The notes under the pieces: model-generated
The model's database searches: none
What the model was told of the DNA's origin: nothing
Seen by the model: the letters and a program-made list of their open reading frames with translations, nothing else
Assembly (NCBI RefSeq): GCF_000182565.1
Contig: NW_015971541.1
Coordinates: 1,311,039-1,375,038 of the forward strand
Length of the DNA: 64,000 bases
Source of the DNA: Spizellomyces punctatus DAOM BR117
Taxonomy: Eukaryota > Chytridiomycota > Chytridiomycetes > Spizellomycetales > Spizellomycetaceae
Direction: 5' to 3'
Position numbers and translations under genes: made by a program
Shown: in pieces, positions 36,192 to 47,103 of the stretch
Layout: every line of letters begins with the position of its first letter
Position numbering within the stretch: the first letter of the stretch is position 1

Positions 36192-37739
36192 TTAGAGCAG
36201 CTGCTCAATCATTCCCCCATCAGAATCAGAATCAGAATCCTCCATCTCCTCAATAACATAGTCCTTTGCATCCACAGACTTTAATCTCTTTGCAACCGGA
36301 ATCGGCAGATTGGTTGACCCTCCATCCTCTTCGTCTCTACATAGCATCTGAACCAATCGTTCGATAGCTTCTTGCACTTTCTCATCTTTTTCCTGTAGAT
36401 GAAGCTTTTGTACCACAGGATACACCTTTTTGGCCCGAAGAATCTCACGTCCTTGTCGTGTAGTGGTCAGAAGGAGTAGAATTTCAACAAGGGCAAGTCG
36501 TAACTTGGCATCCTGCTCACGTTCCTTGTCTGGTTCCAGAAGCTGCAACTCGTCTGGCATTCCTTCCATTTCCTTAAAAATCAAAAATCCATATCAATCA
36601 CTGCGGGTCAATTCATCATTCAGCTTCGTCGCACCTCATCTGTATAATCTTCCGGCCCAGATAGAGGAAGAAGGAGATATGGCAACAAATTCAGCTCAGT
36701 ATCAGTGAGTAATAGTGCGTGTCCTTCTGGTTCAAAAGCTGTATTCTTGATTGTATGGATGGCGGCACTACGGCGGATACGGTTGGGGTGCTCGGTAAAT
36801 GGCACCATCTTACTCAATCGTAACGCTCCGTCAACTCCCGTCCGTCCTCGGAACCATGCCGCTCCGGCTGGTGTCATCGCCACATTTGACAGCACCCCAC
36901 CAAGGAAATGATATTCGGCGTCCGGATTATATCCCTTCCCTGCACCCCTCACAAAGACTTCCAGCAGATTGTCGAGGTAATGGGTTTTTAGTTTGGTGGT
37001 GGAGGGATTAGGTTGTGTGGAAGGAGTTGGGATAGGAGACGTGGATTCCGCTGATGGGCTGGGCGCAGCTGCTGATCGTGAGATATCCGCGACGAGTTTC
37101 CGTGCCACAGAGTTACTTTCGGAAAGATTGTTTAACAACATACAACATAGATCGGCTACTACATTTCGAGGTAACTAGTCAGATATAAAGAAGCACAAAG
37201 ATAAGTATTAGTATGAAGACATATTTGGGTGATACGATATGATCTACATACCACAATCAGCAATATCAGGTCATAAAGGAAATCTTCATTGTCCATAACG
37301 GAAACAAAGACAGGGTCCACGCACAGGTTGATTAAAGCACTGAGTGCATCATGAGCTGCCAGCTAAAAAGAAATCCATGGTGTCAACTTTTGCTTGCGGA
37401 ACTGAACCATAGATCACACCAACCGGCTCTCCCTTGGTCAATGCCATTAGATCCTTTACTACTCGACAGCCATCTTTCTTGAAAAAGGGAAGAAATTCCG
37501 GCGTTGTAGTGAGTCCTGCAATATTCTTTGCTGCTAGTTGCCGCACCTAATATAGGATTGGGTTAAGCTTCGGGAGAAAATTGCTTTCAAAACGGAATTT
37601 TGCATACATCTGGTCTAGGATCTCTTAGAAAGGAAAAAAGCTATGAACGATATTTACCAACAGGTTAGCAACGCGAAATCGGATGTTCGAAAGCTACATT
37701 TTCCATACTTCGTCTAGTTGTGCCTCCATATCTGCAGCA
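36192..37739 (-). CDS. HGH1: Protein HGH1 (FAM203), eEF2 folding co-chaperone
   Basis: Multi-exon ARM/HEAT-repeat protein. The first exon encodes MEAQLDE, the next DPRPD and VRQLAAKNIAGLTTTPEFLP with FFKKDG, then ADLCCMLLNNLSES-type repeats, KTHYLDNLLEVFVRGAGKGY, YHFLGGVLSNVAMTPAGAAW, NRIRRSAAIHTIKNTAFEPE and the last exon with GMPDELQLLEPDKEREQDAK and QGREILRAKKVYPVVQKLHL. These are the DUF383/DUF384 signatures of HGH1. In yeast Hgh1 is a cytosolic chaperone that hands eEF2 to the TRiC chaperonin. It ends with an acidic DSDSDSDGG tail, stop at 36192. Its start is 127 bp from the divergent FOL3-type gene. Confidence 0.88.
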
Positions 37740-37866
37740 GCAAGGTGAGGTGGTGAACACACGACAGATTGTCCAAGAAGAGAGGCGAGTTGCTGTGGCA
37801 ACAGGCGCTTTCGTAAGCACCCTCAGACGGGAGCAACCCCACAGACTGTCCTTGCCACCACAAAGC

Positions 37867-39144
37867 ATGGTGCCCACATCCATTGAATTGGGTTTGGACC
37901 GCATCAACCGCCTTCTAGCCGCTCTAGACAGCCCTCAAACCAAATTTCCGGTCATACACGTAGCCGGTACCAATGGCAAAGGATCAGTGACTGCATGCAT
38001 ATCAGCAATCCTCACGCATGCAGGTTACAGAACTGGCCGCTTCAATTCGCCCCACCTGGTTTCTCCCCTTGATGTAATTCGCATTAATGACCGTATCATA
38101 GCCAAAGATTTGTATGCGACATGCTACGGGAAAGCATTCAGGGCTGACGAAGAGAATGCAATTGGGGCCAGCTTGTTTGAAATTCAGACAGCGACAGCCT
38201 TTTTGGTATTTGCGGAGCAACATGTCGATATAGCGATATTGGAAGTTGGGTTGGGTGGGAGATTAGACGCGACCAATGTTTGCTGTAGTCCATTAGTGTG
38301 CGTTTTTACTGCGATCGGTATGGACCATGTAGATCTCCTTGGGGACACAATCGAAAAGATTGCCGCAGAGAAGGGTGGCATCATCAAACCGGGAGCAATG
38401 GTCGTCATTGGACCACAGGTCGAAGAAGAAGTAACTCCTGTTCTAATACGCATGGCCGCCGCGCACAACTGTCCAGTCCACATTGCTTCTCCTGCCGTTC
38501 GCCCATCGGACTCAGACTTGATCGAGGTCCAATACAACGGCCAAATTGTCCGCACTCCTTTAGCTCTTCTCGGCGCCTTTCAGTTGTCAAATGCTGCGAC
38601 AGCGCTGAAAGCCATTGATGTGCTCACCTCTGCGCATCCTCAATTCAAGGTCCCAATTGACGCAATCACGTCTGGGATGTCCACAGTACGATGGGCTGGA
38701 AGGCTGGAATGGGTCGATATCCCAGGTTTGGGTAGGATACTGATTGATGGTGCGCACAACCCCCCGGCAGCGGAAGCCTTAGCCGACTTTGTTAGCAATC
38801 AACGCAGTAAAACAAAAGACGGGCGTGTAGGATGGATAGTGGGCTTGACGCAAGGGAAGGACTTGGAAGGCCTGCTGAGCTACCTTCTGAAAGAGGGTGA
38901 CAGCCTCTATGCTGTCCCCTTTAGTCAGCCAGAACAGATGCCATGGATCCGATGTATACCAGCCGATTCGATACGGGAACGAGTAGTCAATTCATTCTCG
39001 GGTGTCCATTGTCTGTCATTCCCAAGCCTATCACAATGCTTAAATGCGCTGGGACAGGACGAGACTCGGCCTAATCTTTTGGTTCTCTGTGGGTCTTTGT
39101 ATCTGGTCGCAGACTTATATCGTTTATACTCTATACCGTCATGA
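37867..39144 (+). CDS. FOL3: Dihydrofolate synthase (FolC family)
   Basis: Single exon, 425 residues, starting MVPTSIELGLDRINRLLAAL. The frame is open further upstream, but that part overlaps the divergent HGH1 start and lacks family similarity. Mur-ligase fold motifs: P-loop VIHVAGTNGKGSVTACISAI, FNSPHLVSPLDVIRIND, LEVGLGGRLDATNVC, IGMDHVDLLGDTIEKIAAEK, KGGIIKPG, the ligase histidine region RILIDGAHNPPAAEAL, and LVLCGSLYLVADLYRL at the end. The enzyme joins glutamate to dihydropteroate to make dihydrofolate. Animals lack this step, so the gene supports a fungal origin of the window. The paralogous folylpolyglutamate synthase is usually longer and has a different N-terminus. It is intronless in an intron-rich region. 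Confidence 0.93.
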   Translation: MVPTSIELGLDRINRLLAALDSPQTKFPVIHVAGTNGKGSVTACISAILTHAGYRTGRFNSPHLVSPLDVIRINDRIIAKDLYATCYGKAFRADEENAIGASLFEIQTATAFLVFAEQHVDIAILEVGLGGRLDATNVCCSPLVCVFTAIGMDHVDLLGDTIEKIAAEKGGIIKPGAMVVIGPQVEEEVTPVLIRMAAAHNCPVHIASPAVRPSDSDLIEVQYNGQIVRTPLALLGAFQLSNAATALKAIDVLTSAHPQFKVPIDAITSGMSTVRWAGRLEWVDIPGLGRILIDGAHNPPAAEALADFVSNQRSKTKDGRVGWIVGLTQGKDLEGLLSYLLKEGDSLYAVPFSQPEQMPWIRCIPADSIRERVVNSFSGVHCLSFPSLSQCLNALGQDETRPNLLVLCGSLYLVADLYRLYSIPS

Positions 39145-39225
39145 AAGTGGAAGGTCCCCGTAGTCGAATCTTTGATAATATATACTTGGTGTAATGCTTA
39201 TACATAGAATAAAGTGAACGAACTC

Positions 39226-41243
39226 TTATCGCTGCTTTGTTCTGTCCCCTTCCCCACCAGCGAAGATGCTTGTATTATGCTCCGCCACTTGCATCCACCT
39301 CTCCTTTTTTCTCTTGCCCTCGATGTACCTCATACTGTGTGGAATCAACCAGTTAATTCATTGCCTCGCAGCATTTGAGCAAATCTGATAGTAGCTCACC
39401 TCTCATCGTAAGATCTTGGCATGACGCGAGGAACTGACCCCCCGTCTAAGGCCATGAACGTAAAATGAAACGTATTCGTGGTGCTTTGCTCGTCACTGAT
39501 CGGATCTAATACATCTGCCCGAACCTTGACTTGGAAACTACGAGACGGCGACCCGGAGGAATAGGTTACTTGAGACGTGAGACTAAGTAGTGATCCAACG
39601 TGCACTGGTTTACGGAAGCTGATATCGTCGAGGGCAACAAAGTGTATCCGTGATCTGCAAAAGATGAGACCAGTCGAGTGGGCTAACTCGTATGCGAGAC
39701 GGATCAGATAGCCACCAAATACGTTTCCGTGAATATTGCGGTCTTGAGGCATGCACATAACGAGGCTTTGTTTTAAAGTATCTTTCATCCATTTCACATC
39801 TTCTGGCATGTCCCTGTTGTAGGTTGGATCCAAATATTGGATGTACTCTTTATATAGGTCATGTACCAGGGACATCTAAGAGCAAAGGGGTGAGATCTAT
39901 TGAAAAGAGAATGTTGCAGGAGATTGATGATTACCTCTTCAAAACTTGGGGGTATTAGGCTTAAGTCAAACCTTCTCTCGGCGACCTTTCGAGCTTTGTG
40001 CTCTAAACACGGACTCGGTTAGCTCGCCAGCTTGGCTTCAAGACAGTTTCGGGAATTAAGGCTCACCAGCTCCCAGTTTAAATAATCGGCGCTCTTCCTC
40101 TGTTTCCAGCTTCAACTGATTGATGGCCGCGGCCTTTCCAGTGTACGGATCTCTTGCAACCTAATCATGCGTACGTTATCAATAGGTATTTTCGCAATGA
40201 GTAAGACGGGAATGACTTCACCATTGAAAACTTTGCCGCAAGAATTGGCTTGCCAGGGACACGCTGGTCCGCCGATGGTTGGCCAACTCCAAACGCGGAT
40301 TGACCTGACTGCGGGGCTCCCTCTGGCACTGTCTCGACCCAGCAGCTGACCTCCATTGATGATGTTCCTACCCCTATATCTCAGTTAACATATGCACGCT
40401 TAAATGCATCACCAGATGCACTTACATGTGACATGGCCACTAATCCTAATATCTTCATCAGGTGGTATGACATCCAACATGTCAATGCGATCAAGACTCG
40501 CTAGGATGTATAATCAGTGTGTGTGTCTCCAGGCGCTTCTAGAACCATCTTCATGATATTCACCTGTTACAATGGTCAACGGAATCGTCTCTGATCGCCC
40601 ATCATCACAATGCAAGTACCCAATCGATCCAGCTAGGGCATCAAGGTCTTCAAGGATCTTCCCGATCCGAATTCCACCATATACATTGAGATACTCTTCT
40701 TTGACATCCGGCTCGGTTTTGAAAAGAAGATATTCCTCAATATAAGAGTCTTTCATTTTCTTTTCAAGAATGACTGGTATGTCGGTCTGGCTTTCACCCG
40801 ACTCTGCCCGCTTTTCCAGCGCTTGTTGTTGCTTTTCAGCGAGAAACCGATTGATCCACATACTAGATTCGTTTGACTGCATTAGGAAAGAGCACCAAAA
40901 AGCATTTATAGTGACAGTGGAGGGACATGTACCGATGTGTCGCAGACGTACGGTTGCGTACGTAGGGCAAAACCATCCACTTCCGTCGCGTTGCTGCTTC
41001 AGTTTGCATGGCGTCTGAAAATGAACGACAAGAGGACTGTAAGCATCAAAAGAGAAGCTATGAGTTAGTCGTTCCATTACTTTTTGCGCCATTTAACTTG
41101 GTTCTGCTGTCTTCGGCCGCGGCGAAGGGAACCAGGTGCAATTCTCGGCAGAGCATCGGCTGGCAAGCGATGCGCTTCAGCCCCATGGTGTTGTGGGAAC
41201 CTGGACCTGCAAGCAGTCCTAAACGATAGGACCTACGCAGCAT
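39226..41243 (-). CDS. Acyl-CoA thioesterase, ACOT9-type (double hotdog), mitochondrial
   Basis: Many short exons. The first starts MLRRSYRLGLLAGPGSHNTM, an Arg-rich, acid-free leader typical of mitochondrial import. First hotdog: EEYLNVYGGIRIGKILEDLD with ALAGSIGYLHCD, SLDRIDMLDVIPPDEDIRIS, and SSMEVSCWVETVPEG. Linker LKLETEEERRLFKLG. Second hotdog: MPQDRNIHGNVFGGYLIRLA, FVALDDISFRKPVHVGSLLS, FHFTFMALDGG. The last exon encodes MRYIEGKRKKERWMQVAEHN, stop at 39226; reading straight through the penultimate exon would stop earlier at about 39393 but loses the conserved C-terminus. ACOT9 enzymes hydrolyse acyl-CoA in mitochondria. The neighbouring ACBD6-like gene (divergent) binds acyl-CoA, an agreeable pairing. 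Confidence 0.9.
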
Positions 41244-41412
41244 GTCTGTGGAATTCCTTACAGTGAAATGACGATGGAATAAATGGGGAGATCTACAAAG
41301 TTTTTGAAATTCCGATGACTGCCCAGAATGGCATCATTACGTGTGCACACGGTTGAGAATGACAACGCTTTGTATTTTCCCTTCCTTCAGTTTACTTACT
41401 TTTGACTAGACG

Positions 41413-42531
41413 ATGCCAACAGCTCCCGTCCCAGACGCAAGCGAGGATGAAGCTAATTTCCATGCAGCTGCAAAGTATCTTGCGTCACGGCAAGACCTGC
41501 ATTTGAGCAATGAGATCATGTTACAGGTTTGTTGAAAGAAATGCTGTTTAGGACTTGCGTTCTTTTTGGGTATGAATGTAACTAGATGCCAAGTGCGTTA
41601 ATAGTTTTACGCGTTATACAAAGTTGCGACTGTTGGATCATGCAACGTTCCAAAGCCAGGCTTCTTTGACTTTGCGGGGAAGGCCAAGGTTGGCAGTCGA
41701 TGGAGCTCAATCGATATTCAACACAGGCCGTTTTCTGACTTCCACTACGTTCAAAGTGGGATGCATGGGCTTCTTTAGGAGATTTGCCCAAGCAAGAAGC
41801 AATGTCACGATATGTGAGATTCGTTGCTGAGCATGCTGGCTGGAAGCCGGGTGAGAGCGATCGCGAGGTTAGTTGGTAGCTCCAGGAGTCTCTTCATTTC
41901 CTTGCACCAACTGTATTGCATATCTCCAGACTACGGATAGCGAAACATCACCACGCACACGCCCTGAAAAGACTGACAAGTCTACCGGTGTATCAGTTAG
42001 TACAATGGCCAATGACCGTGAAGAGATTAGGTATGTGGACATAAATCCATGCTACCAAGTCAAATACGAAACTAACTGGTCCGTCAAGTGATGCCGACAA
42101 GACAATATGGAACTGGGCCGAGGAAGGGGTAATTGAGAAGGTCGTTGATATGATTGATGCCAAGCGTGCCGATGTCAATCAAGTGGATGATCAAGGGATG
42201 ACCTTATTGCACTGGGCCGCGGATCGAGGGTATGTGGAACTGACCAAGATACTACTGGAGCGAGGTGCATCCGTTGATGCACAAGATAATGAGGGCCAAA
42301 CACCACTACATTATGGTAAGAAAACACATGAAATACCCGTGTCACGCCACTTTGATTGATATCTCTCGTATAGCTGTCATTATTGAAAATGAGGATATTG
42401 TGAGAAAGCTTATTGCTAGTGGGGCAAGTTCAGCAATACGGGACTTCAATGATGAAACGCCACTGGATTCTGCCTCAGAAGGCATTAAGAGTGTTATAGT
42501 AATTGAATCTTCAAAATTATCAAAAGGATAG
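41413..42531 (+). CDS. ACBD6: Acyl-CoA-binding protein with ankyrin repeats (ACBD6-like)
   Basis: Starts MPTAPVPDASEDEANFHAAA at 41413. The ACB domain is spread over four exons: FHAAAKYLASRQ, LYKVATVGSCNVPKPGFFDF with AGKAK, then WDAWASLGDLPKQEAMSRYV and the closing helix. These include the Tyr-Lys and Lys residues that contact the CoA in ACBP. After a Ser/Thr linker come two to three ankyrin repeats: DVNQVDDQGMTLLHWAADRG, VDAQDNEGQTPLHYA, IIENEDIVRKLIASGA. This domain order is that of ACBD6, which binds long-chain acyl-CoA and in animals assists protein N-myristoylation. About 280 residues, normal length. Confidence 0.9.
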
Positions 42532-43021
42532 AAATCTTCTACGGCGTAATATCCATCCACCTCTAATGTTGTTCCTATTCGTCCTGGGTTCATGTCCAGA
42601 TAAATGGACTTGCAACAACGGCACGTAGCATCCGCGCAGGTTTCAAAGGGGGCGGAAGGTTGGGATAGAATGCCAGAAACCACGTTGCATGGCGAAATGC
42701 CAGCACGCAACCAACGATCATTAACATAAGCTTGCTCGGCACCAGTCTTGCATGGCGCACCGCCAGATAAAGTTACAACCTGGCAGTCCAGACGATTCGA
42801 GCTTTGGCCTTATCGATTATCATAGTCCGAGTGCGCGACAGATACACTACAAGTATCAGATATGATGAGATCTTGTATCGGATCCTTTTCTTGTTTTTGT
42901 ATCTGATCATGTACTTCAGTAAGGCAATTGGAACTGTTTGGATTATTAACATACACATCCCAATGTCATTTTTCACAAAGCATATAATGTATTGATATTC
43001 AACAAAAATTGCAGACCCCTC
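42532..43021. other. Intergenic, nothing recognised
   Basis: Convergent region between ACBD6-like and TauD genes. AT-rich with some Lys/Ile-type random frames; no gene, RNA or repeat family recognised. Confidence 0.45.
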
Positions 43022-44254
43022 CTAGTCATTGTAACCTGAGACCTTTAATGAGCCAACTTGCTTTCTCAAGCCCTTGGGATGGCCCGCCTTTTCGTCCAGA
43101 TCCTCCTGCCTACTCTTTCCGCCCTTGAAAACTGGCCGCTCACCGTGTGGAGTGACGCGAATGGCATGCCGCTTTTCTGGCCAAAAGTCGTAGGTAGCTG
43201 AGTGTATCGTGGATCTGTTGTCCCAGATTGCCACGGCATCCTTTGACCACTTCCAGCGGACAGTCACATCCACGGATTGCGAGATCAGCTTGAAGAGGAA
43301 CGAAAGAATAGCCTCAGACTCGGCTTTAGGAACTCCAACGATCGAGCGAGTGAATCCTGGATTAACAAAGACAGACTTCCATCCCGTAACGGGGTGCGTC
43401 CGGACTAGCGGATGGACAGTAGTGATAGGATCACGGCGAACCGTTGTTCCAGAGGCCTGGGCGCCCTGTGCTTGCTCGTGAGCTGAGTGAATGGCGCTCA
43501 ATCCCTCGAGATACTGCTGGAAGGCGGGTGAAAGCTGGTCGTAGACTGCATATCCCGACACCCAGAGAGTGTCACCGCCACCACCAGGAGGGGTGGTGAT
43601 TACCCTAAATGAGGTATAAGCGGGAGGTTGAAGCTCGTATGTGACATCCGAATGCCAAAGTTCTTGCTGTGTAAACTGGTTGTTTCGTGGAGGTCGCTTT
43701 CCGTCAGCGTAAACAACGTGAATTTCCTCAAGACCTGCTTTCTTCGGGAGACCGGTGGTAGCGTGCTTATGAAGCTTGCCCCAGTATCGACCAAGATCCA
43801 GCTGTTTCTCGACAGTAAAGTCCGATTGGTCACGAACAAAGACCACACCGCGGTGGGCTACCAACCGAGCCAGATCGTCCTTCTGCTCGTTGGTGAGATC
43901 CGCTAGACGCACTCCCTTGAGTTCAGTTCCAATGGTAGGAAGTACGTTCTCAGCTGTAACGCTATTGCTAAGAAGCCGCGAGTACTTTTCATCCCCGAAC
44001 AGCCCGCGATCGGGGTCGACCTCAAACTCAGCTAAAGGTTCCCACTTAACGTCGGGAAAGCTGGGAAGGAGGTAGTCATACTCGTAGCTAGTTTCCTCAG
44101 TTGTATCAAAAGCTTCGGCGTAAGTAGGTGCAGGAATCGCATATGAAGGGATATCAGTTCCAGTTTGGCTTTTAGCTGTTGCTTTGATATCGCTGATTAA
44201 GGTAGCTTGGTCCGGAAGAGCCGCCGTTTCTGCGAGTGCGTGTGGAGGGGCCAT
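43022..44254 (-). CDS. TauD/TfdA-family alpha-ketoglutarate-dependent dioxygenase
   Basis: Single exon, 410 residues, starting MAPPHALAETAALPDQATLI. Non-haem Fe(II)/2-oxoglutarate oxygenase motifs: GVRLADLTNEQKDDLARLVA, HRGVVFVRDQSDFTVEKQLD, ELWHSDVTYELQPPAYTSFR (HxD iron ligands), GGGDTLWVSGYAVYDQLSP, NPGFTRSIVGVPKAESEAI and WKWSKDAVAIWDNRSTIHSA (third His ligand), then RHAIRVTPHGERPVF with the Arg for the 2-oxoglutarate carboxylate. It resembles the fungal sulfonate dioxygenase group (yeast JLP1), which frees sulfite from taurine and other sulfonates. The absence of introns and the C-rich codons differ from most neighbours, which may mean strong expression or past transfer. Confidence 0.93.
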   Translation of the reverse strand: MAPPHALAETAALPDQATLISDIKATAKSQTGTDIPSYAIPAPTYAEAFDTTEETSYEYDYLLPSFPDVKWEPLAEFEVDPDRGLFGDEKYSRLLSNSVTAENVLPTIGTELKGVRLADLTNEQKDDLARLVAHRGVVFVRDQSDFTVEKQLDLGRYWGKLHKHATTGLPKKAGLEEIHVVYADGKRPPRNNQFTQQELWHSDVTYELQPPAYTSFRVITTPPGGGGDTLWVSGYAVYDQLSPAFQQYLEGLSAIHSAHEQAQGAQASGTTVRRDPITTVHPLVRTHPVTGWKSVFVNPGFTRSIVGVPKAESEAILSFLFKLISQSVDVTVRWKWSKDAVAIWDNRSTIHSATYDFWPEKRHAIRVTPHGERPVFKGGKSRQEDLDEKAGHPKGLRKQVGSLKVSGYND

Positions 44255-45386
44255 GTTCTTACTCAGATAGCAATGTCAAAGATGATTCTGGATTCTGGTG
44301 CCTGTGATGCACTGGCTTTTGGAAAAGACCGCTGCGACCGCCCTCCTTTTAAAAGACTTCGTTAAGGTGGGTATGCTGTTCGCGATCGTGGCGCAGTGAG
44401 TTAGGTAAGGAACGCGATCGCGCAATTTGAGAAAGACTTCAAAGCATCACCGCAACCCCAACACGTTCGCGAGTACGACGGACCCCCCACGGTTTGCATT
44501 TCTAAGCTCATTCGCAATCACGAGCTTTGATGGTGGGGGAAGGAGGGGGTAATGGGTGGGAGATCCATGTTCCACTATTTGTATTATTCATCTTGTGGCA
44601 GAGTGATGGAGATTGATGGTTTTATGTTTCCTAAATGGGGAAATCTGTCAGGTAATGGTCAAGCGTTTGTGTGTGCCGATTCAAGCATGCTATCATGGAA
44701 GAGTGGGGGATTTTCGAATCCAATCGTGTCCAATTACGAACTTTGGGGGTCTGCGGACTGAAGTGATCGAATGACGATTGAGAGATGAGATGCAATCACT
44801 CATGCTATCTGATCACTTTTATTGCTGGCAGTCATTTGTGCTCTGAAAGTTGCTTGGATCCTGCCAGGGACCTCGTGCCTCCCGGAGCCACCAGGGGAAT
44901 ATCCATTCTTCAGCATCGACGGAAATTGACGTGCCATTCTTGATTAGTAACTGTAAAGTTCCTGCTGTTGAGTGCTTTTCAAAATGTAATATTCTCATGC
45001 CATTCGAAGATGTTCCAAGCGTTCTTGGTGCAATCACCCATATGGTTGCTTGGGAGAGGACGTTTGTAGTCTAGCATGAATATCCGGCGCAAGCTGGTCC
45101 TCTAGGAGTAACCCTATTGAGCCATGCTGAAGAGATATTGGTGAAAAGCATCATTCGGGAGTTTAAGCAACTCGGCTTCGAAATCGCTTTCATCATGTGG
45201 ATTATTGTTAGCTATCTTCGCTGCTCAAAGTCTTTGACAACTGGAGGACTCTTGTGTGGTTGGTTCAAACCAAAATTAGGCGCTGTCTCAAACTACTGTA
45301 CACACGCGTACGCCGTTCTGCAGAAACTGAGCAATCCCATCGCAAATACATTCAGCACCAAGAAGGTGCCCTTTACACATTTCAGA
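44255..45386. other. Intergenic, promoter side of TauD and twinfilin genes
   Basis: About 1.1 kb between divergent starts. Upstream of the TauD gene are two copies of CGCGATCG at 44381-44388 and 44413-44420, and a TTTTAAAAGG stretch near 44346. Otherwise only short frames without domains, for example 44552-44761 (+). Confidence 0.45.
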
Positions 45387-47038
45387 ATGTCACATCAGAG
45401 CGGAATACAACGTAAGACGTTTGGGGCCCGGTCGGTCTTCAGCAGGGAAAAGTGGCATCTTGACCAATGCATTCACAGCATCCGAAGAGCTTCTTACAAC
45501 ATTCAACAATGCATTGCAAACGACAGACCAGCGTGCCATCAAAGTTGTCATTTCTGAGGGTTCGTCCTTGTATCTTCCATATTGTCCTCCAATGTTCCAT
45601 AATCAACACTTTTTACTTTTCTTTGAAGAGGTCATGACCGTTTCTGACACTTTGCCAGTGAAGGGAAGCTGGGAGGAAGGTAAAAGTCGTTTGCATGGGT
45701 TTGAACCAATATGCTTTCCATAAAAGTAATGCAAGAGTGGAACAGATTTTCCCCTCCTATCGGCTTGGTTTGGGCCCACAGAACCCTGCTTCGTTCTGTG
45801 CCGGATGGATTCAACTCTGCCAAGTGGAGATTTTGAATGGATCTTGCTGCAATATGTCCCTGATTATGCCAAAGTATGTGATATTCTTGTGTGTCTTTGT
45901 ATGACATACCCTTTATGCGGCATGTTCACTCATAATCACATCAATGTGCATGTAGGTCCGAGATAAAATGTTGTATGCATCAACAAAGGCGACTTTGACA
46001 AAGGAATTGGGCGACTCAAAGTTTGTGGACACCTTGTACGGAACAACACCGGTACAATTTATGGTGTTCATTCATAGCAGGAAACCTAATACTGAAAGGA
46101 CACCAAATCCAGGCTGAAATGTCGCTTGATGGGTATCGTAAGCACATTATACACAAGGAGGCAGATGTGCCATTGACGGAACGTGAAATCGAAGCTCAAG
46201 CCGTTAGATTGGCAGAGGTGGGAGGGTGCTTGCGAGATGCTATTTATACCTTGGAAGCTAATGGGTCGACAGTCGAGTGCAGACATTGGAATGTCGTCAC
46301 GGAGATCTCATGCCCAAGGCGTGACATTCCCCTTTTCGGATACGGCTAAGGGCGCTTTGCGACAACTGAAGGATGGGAAAGCGAATGTGGTTGTACTGGT
46401 GAGATGATCATGGTGTTTAACTCAGCCAACCGATCGATCATGACAATACGAACGGATTTTCAGTCGGTAGACTTGTCCCAAGAATGCATGGAACTTGATA
46501 CGGCAGGGGATACGACTTTGTCAGAGCTACCGTCAGTCATTGAGCCCTCAGTTCCACGTTTTGTATTTTTCACTTTCCAAAATACCGAATACAATGGCGC
46601 GCCTTCCTCCCTAAGTGGGTTCCCAAGCATAGATAGAACACTTCACTTCGCTGATTACTAAACTATAACAGTCTTCATTTATGTTTGCCCGCCTGAGTCG
46701 AAAGTGAAGGAGCGCATGCTGTATTCCTCTTCTCGTGCCAGCGTTGTTGCGTATGTAGAAGGTGAATTGCAGTTAAATGTGGTAAAAAAGGTAACTTGGA
46801 AATTACTTCTTCGTATGAATGGACGACCAACTGATTATTAAATTCAATATAGTTCGAGGTTGACTCTGTCGACGAGGTGGATGAAGCCACTTTAACAGAA
46901 GAGCTCTACCCGAAACAACAGGGTACACCAGGAATGACGAAGCGTGCGTTTGCACGGCCGACTCGACCGGGAAGAGGTCCTGCGCGCGTATCACGGGCAG
47001 GGACTCCTTCCTCTACTGGGAGTGCAGATACTTCTTAG
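45387..47038 (+). CDS. TWF1: Twinfilin
   Basis: Multi-exon gene starting MSHQSGIQ at 45387, the same opening as animal twinfilins. First ADF-H domain: SGILTNAFTASEELLTTFNN, VMTVSDTLPVKGSWEED, CFVLCRMDSTLPSGDFEWIL, LQYVPDYAK, VRDKMLYASTKATLTKELGD. The linker helix contains PLTEREIEAQAVRLAEVG. Second ADF-H domain: GVTFPFSDTAKGALRQLKDG, SVPRFVFFTFQNTEYNGAPS, VFIYVCPPESKVKERMLYSS. The tail has LTEELYPKQQG followed by a basic stretch, the capping-protein/PIP2-binding end. Twinfilin sequesters ADP-actin monomers, caps barbed ends and promotes depolymerisation in the cytosol. Intron borders between 45550 and 46500 are partly approximate. Confidence 0.9.
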
Positions 47039-47103
47039 GATCAATGGAAAATGTAGATTTCGAAAACATTTGAGATCCCTTTTTATTTAGACCGGCGACA
47101 ATC

